64,000 nt of DNA, from assembly GCA_001643675.2 (NCBI GenBank), contig LSRY02000001.1:925501-989500 (forward strand). Reading direction: 5' to 3'. Position 1 is the stretch's first letter; every line of letters starts with the position of its first letter. The notes below the pieces were generated by a model. The model was not told the DNA's origin. It worked only from the letters and a program-made list of their open reading frames with translations, and did no database searches. A program made the translations under genes and the position numbers. Of the stretch, positions 43,201-54,400 are shown piece by piece. The stretch is from Monocercomonoides exilis (Eukaryota > Preaxostyla > Oxymonadida > Polymastigidae).

Positions 43201-46070
43201 AGCTGCTGCAGAAGATGAAAGAAGACAAAGAGAAAGAGAGGAAGAGGAAAGCAGCAGAGACGATTGTGAGGATTGTGCATGAGTGGAAGAAAGCAGCAGC
43301 TGAACGCAGATTGCGTGTGGAGCTTAGAAGAGCAAGGAAGGAGAGGAGTAAAATGGCAAGGGAAGAGAAATTCATCAGAGAAAGAATGGCGCTGGAGGCA
43401 GAGGAGGAGAGGAAGAGGCAAGAAGAGGAGAAGCAGGAGGCAGAGGAAGAACGGAGGAGAAGGAGAAATGAGCTGAGAATTGTGAACAGGGCAGCGAGGT
43501 TGATTGGGAAGAGCTATGTGAATACGGAGAAGAAGAGGGAGGCGATGGAAGAGTACAAGAAGAAGAAAGTGGAAAGCTGGAGGAGAGACAGAGAGAGGGA
43601 GAAGAGGATGAGGAAGAGGGAGATGGCGCGTCTGCAGCGGCTGGCGAATGCAGAAGAGAGGGAGAGGCTTAAAAGAGAAGAGGAAGAAGAGGAGAAGAGG
43701 AGGATGGAAGAGGAAGAAGCAGAATATCAGATGATGAGGGCGATGGAGGAAGAAGAGGCGAGGAAGAGGAAAGAGGAGGAAGACAAAGTGGCTGAAGAGA
43801 AGAGGCAGAGGATGGAGGCAGCAGCTGCGATTGAGAAGGAGAGGAGGAGGAAGAAGAAAGAACAGCAGGAGGCAGAATGGAGGAGGAAGAAAGAGGAGGA
43901 GAGGAAGAGGAAAGAGGAAGAGGAAGAGGCGAAGAGGAGAAAGGAAGAAGAAGAAGCAGCAGCAAGAAGGACGAGGAGGAAGAAAGAGGAAGAAGAGGAA
44001 ATTGAAGGAGAAGAAGTGGAAATAGATTTGGATTTGGATATGGATGAGGAATTGGACGAAGAGGAAGAGGAAGGAGAGGAAAGAGGAGAAGGAAGAGAAA
44101 AAGAGAAAGGGAAGATGAAGGCAACAGCTGTGGAAGTGGCTGAGGTGAGGAAGCCGACATTAAGAAAGGAAGAAGAAGATGGAGAAGAAGTAGAGCTTAG
44201 TGAAGTATTAGGTGATGAAGAAGACGAAGAAGACGAAGAAGAGAGAGAAAGAGAAGGAAAAGGAAAAAGTGCTTACAAATCCAAAATTCCTCCTCCAATT
44301 CCATCTTTCAGCGAAGATTCTTCATCTTCTTCATCTTCAGGTTCTTCCTCGTCTGAATCCGAAGAGTATCAAATGCCTCCTCCAGCTGTTCCCATCCCGC
44401 CGATGGACGAAAGTGGAGAAGAAAGTGACGAAGAGAACGAAGAGGAGAAGAAACCAGCACCTCCACCGCCAATTCCTGTTATGTCCGACTCTTCTGATGA
44501 AAGCAATTCTTCTGCTTCTTCTTCTTCTGAAGATGAATATGATGCAGTTAGACCACCTCCTCTTCCAGCTGCTGTTTCTTCGTCAAGCGAAGAAAGTTCT
44601 GAAGAAGGAGAAGGAGAAGAAGGGAAGAAAGCTCCACCTCCACCTTTGCCATCGATGGCTGGTGCAGATGAAAGCAGCAGCAGTGAAGAAGAAGAGAGAG
44701 AAAGAGGGGAGAAAATGGCTAAGAAACCAGCACCTCCTCCGATTCCGGAAGATTCAGAGGATGAAAAAGAAGAGGAAGAAGAGGAAGAAGAGAAGAAGGA
44801 GAAAGAGAAAGAGAAGAAGAAGAACGATATGGATGAGAAGAGGAAGGCGATTGCAGCATCGTTCCTTGAAATGAAGCTGAAGAACGAGCTGAAGGAGAAG
44901 CAGAAGAAAGAAGAAGAAGAGAAGAAGAAGAAGAAGTTGGATGTGGAGAAAGCGAAAAGCAAAGAAGAAGAAGAAGAGGAGGAGGAGGAGAAGGAAAGAA
45001 AGAAGAGGGAGAAAGAAAAAGAGGAAGAAGAAGAGAGAGAAAGAGAAAGAATTGCGAAAGAGAAAGAAGAAGAAGAAGAAGAAGAAGAAGAGAGAAAGAA
45101 GAAAGAAGCAGAAGAAGCAGAAGAAGAGAGGAAGAGGAAAGAGCAAGAGCAAAGATTACAAGAACTGGAGAAGAAGAAAGCAGAACTTCTCAAAAAGAAG
45201 GCGATGCTTGAAAAGATTAAGTATGGCAGGGCATTAAATGGCTCTGATTCTTCTTCTTCTCTTCTGCCTCCGCTGACACCAGGAAGGAAGAAGAAGAAGA
45301 AGAAGAAGAAGGCGAAGAAAGGGGTGAAGCTGATGGGAACTGGAGGAAGTGCTGATTTGCAGCTGGAAGGAGGAGAAGGAGAGGGAGGAGAAGGAGAAGG
45401 AGAGGGAGAAGGAGGAAATGAGAGAGAGGAAGAAAGAGAAACACCTTCACTTCTTTCTTCTTCGAGCACAGCTGCTCTTCATTCGATGGCATCTTCAGCG
45501 TCTTTAGCTTCTCTTTCTTCTCTTTCTTCTCTTGTTTCGTCGGCTTCGATGAAAAGCCCTGCGGAACAGAGGCAGATTCTGAGGGAGATGAAGAAAGAGT
45601 GTGCGGTTATAGCAGCAGCAGAAGAGGAAGCAGCAGCAGAGCAGCAGAAGAAGGAGATGAAAGAGATCAAAGAGAAGATAGCGAAGAGGTCAGTGAGCAG
45701 AAGAGAGAGAGAGGCAGAGAGAACGAAAGAGCTGAATGACGAGAAGAAGAAGAATGTGCATGACTTGGGGATGATGAAGGTGCAGGTGAAGAGGCAGCTG
45801 AGAGAGAGAGAGGGAGAAGGAAGAGGAGAAGGAGGAAGAGGAAGAGGAAGAGATGAAACAAGCCGTCCTCCTTCTCCTTTTGAAGCGACGTATTCATTGA
45901 ACAGTGTGTTTGATTCTCGGTCTAACAGTTCTTCTTCTCTTTCCTCTTCCTCCTCCTCTTCATCTTCTTCTGCCTCTTCTTCTTCATCAGGCTCTGGCGA
46001 TACTACTTTGTCACAGTATCCTTCACAGGGAAGGAGAATTCACATCACAGACATCTCAATACAATCTTAA
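40208..46070 (+). CDS. Five-helix membrane domain probably spliced to a giant IQ-like coiled coil (1796 aa)
   Basis: Exons 40208-40431, 40510-40626, 40679-40878, 40954-41036 and 41129-41177 encode about 224 residues with four hydrophobic segments (for example FMVLAFAVNMFFL, AITIPVLLMMPF, ALIFIAVLIAIA). Splicing GTTTGT (41178) to TTTCAG (41352) then enters the long coiled-coil exon in phase; that exon has no in-frame ATG near its start and begins at an acceptor, so it needs a 5' exon. If the donor is not used, exon 5 reads on to TAA (41255-41257), giving a separate 250-aa protein with a fifth helix. The long exon has a Lys/Glu/Arg coiled coil with Trp-centred IQ-like motifs (41.94-43.31 kb), an acidic block, six proline modules (44.28-44.76 kb), more coil and a Ser-rich C-terminus. 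Cytoskeletal or membrane-anchoring roles are inference. Confidence 0.65.
40432..40509 (+). other. Intron (78 nt)
   Basis: GTGTGA...ACCAG; phase 2, restoring Leu before YNSSSS. Confidence 0.7.
40627..40678 (+). other. Intron (52 nt)
   Basis: GTATTT...AACAAG; phase 2, joining STEE to D-IEDGAKGF. Confidence 0.65.
40879..40953 (+). other. Intron (75 nt)
   Basis: GTATTT...ATTTTAG; phase 1, joining ALFLI to A-NFVLLAPAL. Confidence 0.75.
41037..41128 (+). other. Intron (92 nt)
   Basis: GTTTGC...AACAATAG; phase 0, joining PSYIAY to YAEEVLSQ. Confidence 0.7.
41178..41352 (+). other. Putative intron (175 nt) containing six TTATCA repeats
   Basis: GTTTGT...TTTACAATTTCAG. Phase 1 plus 2 restores Thr and joins GKDFLL to STDKQLLASLASEG. 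A GTGCAT donor at 41216 would also be in phase. The hexamer TTATCA repeats six times at 41304-41339, just before the acceptor. Confidence 0.5.
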
Positions 46071-47378
46071 TGTTAGCTGGTTTTTTTTTCTATTCTTTTT
46101 CTCTTTTCTCTTTCTCTCTTTATCTTTTTTTATTGTGTTTTCGATCTATCTTCAATTATGTGTTTATTTTCGTTCTCCCTCTCTCTTTCTCTTTCTCTTT
46201 CTCTTTCTCTCTCTTCCATTTAATAAACAATAATGTTCCTTCTATTTCAATTGGACAATTTAAGTGAAAATAAAAAAAATTGTTGGATTTTATTCATTCT
46301 GTGTGCAATTTTCGTCTTTTTCTCTTTGTCTTTGCGTGTGCCTTGTTTATTTAGCTGAAGATGAAATTGGTTTAATCAAAACATTTCCTTTTATTTTTTT
46401 TTTTTTTATTTTTTCATTTTTTAAATCTTCTTCTATGTGTTTTCATTATTCTTGTTCATATCATCCAAAAAGAAAATAAAAGAAAATTAAAGAAAGAAAG
46501 AAAGAAATCATCACAATATTAACAATTCTTCAAATGTTTTAATGAATTTGGTTTTATTATGTTTTTGATTTTCCTTTTTTTCCCCCTTTTTTTTATTTAT
46601 TAATTATTATTATTGTTTTTGTTAATATCTTCAACAATGTTTCATATCTCTCCAAATTATTTTCGCTTCCTGCATTCAAAAATGGTTTATTTTATTTTTA
46701 TTTTATTTTTATTTTATTTTTATTTTCTTCAAATACATTTTTTTTTTTATTTTATGTTTTGGAACATTTTGTTTATATTTTATTTTTTTATTTTCCTTTT
46801 ATCAAATGAAGAATTGTACTTGTACTGTGTTTCTGTCCGCACTTTTAGCTTTTTCATATCATTGTCCATTTCTCTGAAGAATGCAATTATCTTCATTGAA
46901 TAAATTGAATTCATTTTTGTTTTTAAGAAAAACTCGTTAATTCATATGACAATCAATTGGTTTCCAAAATCACAATTTCTCTTCTCAAAGAAAATGTTTC
47001 AAATTAATAGAATAACCAATCTTTTTGTTAAAAGAATTGAAATTGAAAAGATTTGAAGCTCAATCTCAGACATCCAAACTTATTCAATGAGTGAAAATTT
47101 TTTGAAGAAAAATTTGATCATTCGTCCCAGATTTTTCGCATGCGGAAAGGAATAACAAATAAACAAACCATTTCATTTCATTTGAATTATATTATCAAAA
47201 CAAGAAAATCTGAATTGTCGTTTCAACTAATTCTGATTATGGCGTGTTTCGATCGTGTCCATAATGCGAATCTGATTGAATTCAGATAAAGGGTGAAAAA
47301 ATGCAGTATATAACCAATTTCAAAAGTTAAAAATGAATTGAAAAACTTTCAGTCTGATTTAGTCATTCATTTTCAAGA
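46071..47378. other. T-rich intergenic region with simple repeats
   Basis: After the coiled-coil gene the plus strand is strongly T/C-rich (CTTT repeats at 46180-46212, ATTTT repeats at 46690-46730). There is no gene. A TTTCAG at 47347-47352, 26 bp before the thymidine kinase ATG, could be the acceptor of a 5' UTR intron. Confidence 0.5.
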
Positions 47379-48092
47379 ATGTTTTCAAACGCTTGTATTT
47401 CTGTGACACCTACCAGCCCTTCTCCTGTTCGAACAATGCTTTCGAAAGATGAAAAACCAGTTGGTTCAATTGAATTAATTATTGGCCCAATGTTCAGCGG
47501 AAAGACAACAGAGCTCATGAGAAGGATTCGAAGACATTCTTTGGGAAAAAGAAGTTGCGTTGTTATTAAATACAAAAAGGATTGCAGATATTCTGAAGAT
47601 AAACTCAGCACTCATGACAGGTCGATGTGCGAGGCTATTTCATGCAGCAGACTTCAAGAAGCTGAGAATTTCGTTAAAATGGCAGATGTAATTGGAGTTG
47701 ATGAAGGACAATTTTATCCTGATTTATTGGAATTTTGTGAAGCTCAAGCAAATGATGGAAAAATTGTTATTGTATCCGCTCTTGACGGAACTTTCCAAAG
47801 GAAGAGATTTAATGACGTTGTTGACCTCATTCCAATGTGCGAATCGGTTGTGAAGTTAACTTCTGTGTGCATGATTTGTGGTGGAACAGCAGCCTTTTCC
47901 AAAAGAATTGTTGCAGACAAATCTGTGGAGCTTGTCGGTGGAGCTGAAGCTTACACGGCTGTTTGCAGAAAGTGCTATTTTGATTTGGACAAAAAACCTT
48001 CTCCTATTAACACTGAATTAGTCGAAAAAGTCTGCGAGAATGAAGTTTTGAGCAATCCTCTGACCCCTCCACTCGTTTCGGAAGAAGCTTGA
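47379..48092 (+). CDS. TK1: Thymidine kinase, TK1 (type II) family, 237 aa
   Basis: This enzyme phosphorylates thymidine with ATP to dTMP in the pyrimidine salvage pathway, in the cytosol. It has the P-loop GPMFSGKT (residues 36-43), the catalytic acid in VIGVDEGQF (Glu 109), and four zinc ligands in CMIC (Cys 164, 167) and CRKC (Cys 196, 199). The lasso segment VELVGGAEAYTAVCR binds the thymidine base in this family. Length and domain order match eukaryotic and bacterial TK1. A 25-residue N-terminal extension rich in Ser/Thr/Pro precedes the fold; an internal Met 20 could be an alternative start. There is no intron in the coding region. For a parasite or commensal with reduced nucleotide synthesis this would supply dTMP, which is inference. 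Confidence 0.97.
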   Translation: MFSNACISVTPTSPSPVRTMLSKDEKPVGSIELIIGPMFSGKTTELMRRIRRHSLGKRSCVVIKYKKDCRYSEDKLSTHDRSMCEAISCSRLQEAENFVKMADVIGVDEGQFYPDLLEFCEAQANDGKIVIVSALDGTFQRKRFNDVVDLIPMCESVVKLTSVCMICGGTAAFSKRIVADKSVELVGGAEAYTAVCRKCYFDLDKKPSPINTELVEKVCENEVLSNPLTPPLVSEEA

Positions 48093-48432
48093 GAATTTGG
48101 TAAACATTTCATTTCAGCAATTCATCAAGCATATGATCATTTCAATTGTTTTTAAACTTTTTGTTATTCATTTCTAAATTGTTTATGACTTTTATTTTTG
48201 TGTTTTATAAATCTTTCTATAAGTATCGTTAAGACTTTGTTCAAATTAATTCAGATTTTTTTATGAAAACTGTTTATTGGCTAAAAGAGAAAGAAAAGAG
48301 CGATTCGTGGATTTTTTCCTGTGCAAATTAGATGCTCATTATTTTCTTTTATTTTGAAGAAAAAAGGAGGTGGTAATAAGTAGTTTTAATCCAGAACCAA
48401 TTATTTCTGCCCATTACTTTTAATGTTTGAAA
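48093..48432. other. Intergenic region
   Basis: AT-rich 340 bp between thymidine kinase and the second surface gene, with nothing specific recognised. Confidence 0.5.
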
Positions 48433-51400
48433 ATGTTTATTTTCATTTGTTGCCTTTTTTCGATAATTTCGCTCATTCGTTGTGTTGAAACCAATTTAAA
48501 TGGATCCTCATTGTTTGGAAATTCTCAAACCTTTATTTTGGATGATGAAAGTCGTGCTCTTCAGGAAATTGATAATAAGTTTTTCTTGAGTTTCAGTAAA
48601 TGTTGTTCAGATGAAGTTAACTTATCAAAGAAAGTGTCAATATCTTCACACATTTCATTTAATAACTCTGATGGAATATCATTTTGCTCTCGTAATTCTT
48701 TGCCTCGTTCAAAGGTTTTTTTGCAAATGTCACAAACAATCAAAGAAAACGAAATTTCTCTCATCATCAACTGGAAAACATTGTGTTTTTATAACGTTGA
48801 TATTTGTTCAATTTTGGGAAGCTCTTTATCTGCTTCTTTCATGCCTCCATCTTTCATTTCTTCATTTTTCAAAATTAATATATCTTTCTCTCAGCTTTCA
48901 TTCAAACATGATTTTCTATTTTGTCAGCCATTTCATTTTTTGTACGTGCAAAATGGAGAGCTTTTCCTAAATTCTGTTAATTCCTCATTTTGCCAAGGGA
49001 TAGTTGCTTGCTCTTTAATCACATGTTACGATTATACATCAGTTGCATCACAGAAAACAGCATTTTTGAGTTATTCTTTGAATCATGGATCTTTGATTGA
49101 AATTCCAAAACATAAAATTGAATTGAATTGTTGTGATTTTAGTGACACAACTACAAGAACAGCGAGTCTAATTGAGTTTTGCGCTGGAAATGACACCCTT
49201 GAGGTTGACATCAATAATTGTTCGTTTGTTAATTGCTCGTGTCTTGAAACTCAAAATGGAGGTGCTTTGCACTTTTCCAGCCAGTCGGCTTGCTCATTTT
49301 TGAGCATCAACACATCATTCTTTGACAAATGTTCAAGCCCAAATGGAAAAGGAGGAGCCTTCAGCGTAGATTTTCCATCGTCAAACAGAATTAAGATTCA
49401 TCAAACTTCAGTATTTGGTTCTCAGAATAGTGCAATTTGTGGACAATCGTTTTACATATGCTGTAACAATCTTTTTGAAATAGTTGAATCAAATAAAGAT
49501 TTTTTCAATCAAAAATCTCTTGCACAAGTGCAATTTCCATTTACGCTTCATTCTTGCAACATTTTACACAGTCAATTCTGGGGAAATGATGACATTTTTA
49601 CAGAGCCTGTTTCGTTGTACTTGTTAGCTTATAAAAGTGGTTTTTGCTCATTTTGCAGTGAATTCTATTCTGATGAAAAGGAAGAGCTGAGAAGCCATCA
49701 CGATTCTTCTTCATTTGCAAGCGAGGAACGACATACAGTTCATTTTTCTAATCCCTCTCACCCAACAGTACCAAAACATGTTCCAACTGTTGTTGTGTCT
49801 GAAAATGGAAAAGATGCCGACGATTGTGGGAAGGAAAATACACCTTGTGCTACACTTCACAAGGCCATTGCAAGATTGGATCATCTTGCTGCAAACCCAA
49901 CCATCCAAATAAAAGATCAAGTGGATGTCTCAAAAGAAGTGCAAATCGATTTATTGACTATTCTTGTTGAAGGAATGGATAATGTTAACACAAAATACCG
50001 CATCTCTTTGAACAAAAATCTTGTCACTGACGATGAACAAGGCACAGCAATACAGCTTGCCAGCAGCGTAATAATGAAACAGGTGGAGATTGTTACGCCT
50101 TCTTCATTTTCAAATCACAATCACGCCCCAACGACGATTATTCTCTGTGGAGATGGCTCTTTTACAGCTTTACTCAGCCATGTGACGTTTATAATTGAGG
50201 AAAATTCCAACGAAAATGAAGAATTTTTAAGCAATGAAATAATGCAATCAAAAGATCATTTATACAAAGAAGAAGCCAACAGATCTCCGACACCCGCTTT
50301 ATTCAAAGAAGCTCAACTTCTGTATTACAATTTTTTCACAGTTATGTCTGGCAACCTTATTCTCGAATGTTGTTCGCTTGATTGCTCGAACACAAACATT
50401 GAATTCGGAGAATCTTTTCTGCTGGATTATGCCCAGGACTCATCTTTGATTCTCACGCAATGCAGCTTTTCATCAATTAGCCAGTCGGAGGGAAGCTTGA
50501 TTTTCAACAAGCACGGACCAATCAGCTTGAACGGAACAGTGTTTAAAGATATCACCTCCAAAAAGAAGATGACAGACGGCTCTGGAGGAGCTGTTATTTC
50601 TGGATACGACACAAAGAAGAGTCTGGGCGTTATCATCGAAAACTGTTCGTTTGACGGCTGCTCCACGAGCCAGGCAACAAACGGAGGAGCTGTTTTTCTG
50701 GAGTCTTCTTTTCGGGACTCTTCGTTTGAGTGCAGAAAGAACGTGTCTGTGAAAAATTGCAAGTGCGAGCGCAACGGCGGAAAGGGCGGTGGAATGTACC
50801 TTCAGTTCTACCACACCAATCAGATCTCGTTTTCGAAGGAAATGAAATTCTTGAATAACTTCGCATCGATTGGTCATCACCTGTTTATTTATTGTATGTC
50901 TATTCCTTCGCTTGTGAATGCGACGTCTTTTTCGTTCATTGCGAATGACAACTCTTTGAGAAATGAGGCAAATGGGTTCATGGGAATAGGGCTGGAGCAA
51001 GATGTTAAAGAAAACCTCGATTTTCTCTGGTTCATTATCGGATACAAAGGAACGAATGTCTGCCTTTCAGACGATGGAAACGACGATCTTATTTATTGCG
51101 GATCAGCCATGGCCCCTTGCCTTACATTGGAAAAAGCGAAAGAACGATTTTCGCACACAGCTGATGAAGAGACCAAGATTATTTCTGTTTCAATGACTTT
51201 TACGCTTCCTTGTGATTACAAATGGGTGCATGCCGCAAAGAATGAAGAGATTGGGGAAAATGTTGAGGAAGAGATATCATCAACTTCTGCTTTGAACGTA
51301 AATTTCAAGAACGTCAAGCTGAATTCTATTTTGAAAAACGACCAGCCATTTCTGATTTTCCAGAGAAGTGTAGTTATGAATAGCGAGAGCACAGGATATA

Positions 51401-54400
51401 TCAACAACCCAGGCAATATGGAAATTGAAGACTTGCATTTTCGAGCTCCGAGTGCTTTTGAATCAAACGCTCAAAAAGGCAGTCCTGTTCCCACAGCACT
51501 TGTCAGCTCAGCTGTTGAAGACGGGTCTTTGAAAATGAACCACTTGACGATTGTTATTCTGAAAAAAACGGATTCAGACGATGCTTCTGCAATTGAGCAG
51601 CAGGACTACTCCATCGTCCGAGTTGAAAGAGGCACATTCAAAATGGTTGACCTGACAATTGACCGCTATTCACGCCCAGTGTTTTTGAGACCCTTGTTCG
51701 ATCTGGGAGCTGAAGTGAAGGTGGAGAGGCTCGACACGATGTTTATTTATAACACCACAAACTACATGTCATTTGTTACACCTAATACACATCAACTGGA
51801 AATTGGACCGTTGACGCTTTATTACGATATTGCTGAAAATCAAGCATGGATTAACTCAGTGGAGACAGAGGAAACGGTTAATTTTAGGATTGCATTCATT
51901 CTTTCTTATTTCTGTGAGTGCGGTAACGGTGTTGATGGCTGTTTGTTTCACATCGGCAGATGCGGAAAAGGAAGCTCGGTTCGTATATCCAACTCAGTGT
52001 TCACAAAAATTATCTCAACTGGATCAGGAGGACCGATTTTTGCAGACATTGAAGGGAACGTGACGCTTGAGATTTTTGACTGCGATTTTGAAGGGTGTGG
52101 GTGCAAAGATGGAGGAAACGGAAATGGCGGATGTGTTTATGTGCGGCTGACGGATACTTCACTTTTGAAAATAACTGACTGCTCATTTTACAATTCTTTT
52201 GCATTGAATGGTGGGTCCATTTATCTCTTTCTTGCAAAGTCATCTAAACAGGAATTATGTGAAACTCTAAAATATAACGAATGGAGCGAAAATACAACAG
52301 GAAACTTATGCAAAGATTTGCAGAACAGCTCAGACAGCAACAATTCTGAATACTTCTTCAATGAAGAAATTCATGAGAACAATGAATATGAAAGCAAAGC
52401 AACTCAGGAGAACAAGACCTTATCAGATGGGAATTGCATATTCACTTGCTGCTACTTTAACAACTGCACTTGCAATGTCAGTGGTCCTTTGCTTTTTTAC
52501 AGAACACACCAAACATATAGGGAAGCAGTGAACCCTTTTGATGAAAAGTCTTTTGGCTCCGACAATCAAAACCAAATCTTCATCGAAGCCAGCGATAAAA
52601 GTGATTATGATGCAGATTGGCTGCACTTGGGCTCGACTCAGCGCTTTGTGAGTCAAAATCATGGAATCGATAGCGAATACTGCGGAATCCCCCAAAGCAC
52701 ACCGTGCAAGACAATCAGCGAAGCGGTGAAGAACAGCCCGATCTGGCTGCGCTGCTTGGTGCAAGTTGTGGAGAAGGAGTATGTTCTCACTGAAGGGCCA
52801 GTCAGAATTGACTTTGAATGCGGCGAGGTCAGCTGCAGCTCCGCAGGATTCACAACGATTACTTCCAACTTGGAGAAAAACTGTGAGTCGCTATTTGTTT
52901 TCTGTGGAAAGTCCTCAATTGACTTTAAGTTTTTTGATTTATCGTTCAACAACACTCGAGATACTGTTAGAAGGTGCTCTTTTATGAGTGTCGTTGAGCA
53001 TTCTTTTGTGTCGTGCTACTCATTGACAATTTCTGCACTTTCAGACGAGTCTTTCGAGGTGAATTTTGTTCGAATTGAAGAAGGTTCAATGGCTATGAAC
53101 AATTCAATTTTTGTCGGACTGCGTTTGTCAAACAGTTTGGTCAAGTCAACCAACGCAGATATAATTTATTATTCACTCACAAACATAACTGCCTGCTCTA
53201 CAAGTTCAAAAAGCGACTCTTTAGTTGCTATTCATCATGAAGACAAAGGATCGTCGTGCGAAGTACTGTTTGAATATTGCACTTTTACGAAAGCATTTGC
53301 AGATAACAACGAGAAAGGAGGATTATTGTTCTTGGATTACACTTCGCGCTCTCAAAATTTTAAAATTAGTAAGAGCGTTTTGAATAACGTTTCTTGTGAG
53401 AGTAAGGAATATGGAAAAGGAGGAGGTTTGCATATTGTTGGGCATGCAGACGGAAAAGAATCAATAAATGTACATCTGAACAGCATTGAATTTTTGTCGT
53501 GCAGCGCTTTTCTTGGCAAGGATATTTTTATTCTCTGCCCAAGGAAGGAGTTTATGACTCCGTTTATGTGGAATTTTGACATGGAGCCGATGTACAACCA
53601 AGACAACATGATGATGCTGCAAACAACAGAAGAAGGAAACGAAGACATTATTGATCTAATGAAGTATCCTTCCGTGCTGCTTTTCAAGTCGAATGAGCTG
53701 CACGTGTCTGAAGGCGGCGAAGATTCCATCAGATGCGGATTGAAGCAGTTTCCTTGCTGCACCATCAACGAGGCTATTTCTCACTGCGTCGAAGGAGAGT
53801 CGTGCATCATATCTGTCGATGGAATCACTGAAATGTTTGATCATCTTGACCTGACGATGACCACTCCGATCATTTTCACTTCTCTCTTTTCGCAAGAAGC
53901 AGCAGAGATTTTCACGCCCAGCGCAATCAGCTCTTTGGAAAATACAATAGTGCGATGTACGGGCCTGTGTGATTTTAATAATGTTTGTATCCTTTATGAA
54001 TGCATAAACTGCGATGATTGTGTGCTTTTGTATTGTTTTGGCGGAGAGCTGTCAATTGTCAAGTCTAAAATAGCGCCTTCCCCTCACTCAGGAGAAGGAT
54101 CTGTGCCAAGCCCGCTCATTTTAGTCTCATCAGGAATATTGTTCACTCGAGATCTGACAGTCGTGGGTATAAGCAGCGATTCCTTTTCTCGCTCCACGGA
54201 AGCTTTTTCACCTCGTTCGAGCGTTGTTCCTGATGGCTCACAAAAAAGCAGTGGAATGCATAAACATTTCGATTTGAGCAACGGCCGAGATAATTTTGGT
54301 AATATTCATTTCATCAATAGAAATTTCATTGGTGATCAAAGTTTTAATAATCTCGGCTTAAAAAGTCATTCTTTGTATAGGTCTTCATTTTCTTCTCTTC

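Noticed and set aside
44369-45469. 366-codon minus-strand Ser/Phe-rich ORF and similar ORFs opposite the coiled-coil gene
   Set aside because: These are shadows of GAA/GAG/AAG codons, which read as Ser, Leu, Phe and Pro on the other strand.
46690-46735. TTTTA repeats as possible regulatory array
   Set aside because: Ordinary AT-rich simple sequence without conservation or position to support a function.
47379-48092. Viral origin of thymidine kinase
   Set aside because: TK1 is widespread in eukaryotes and bacteria; nothing around it is virus-like.
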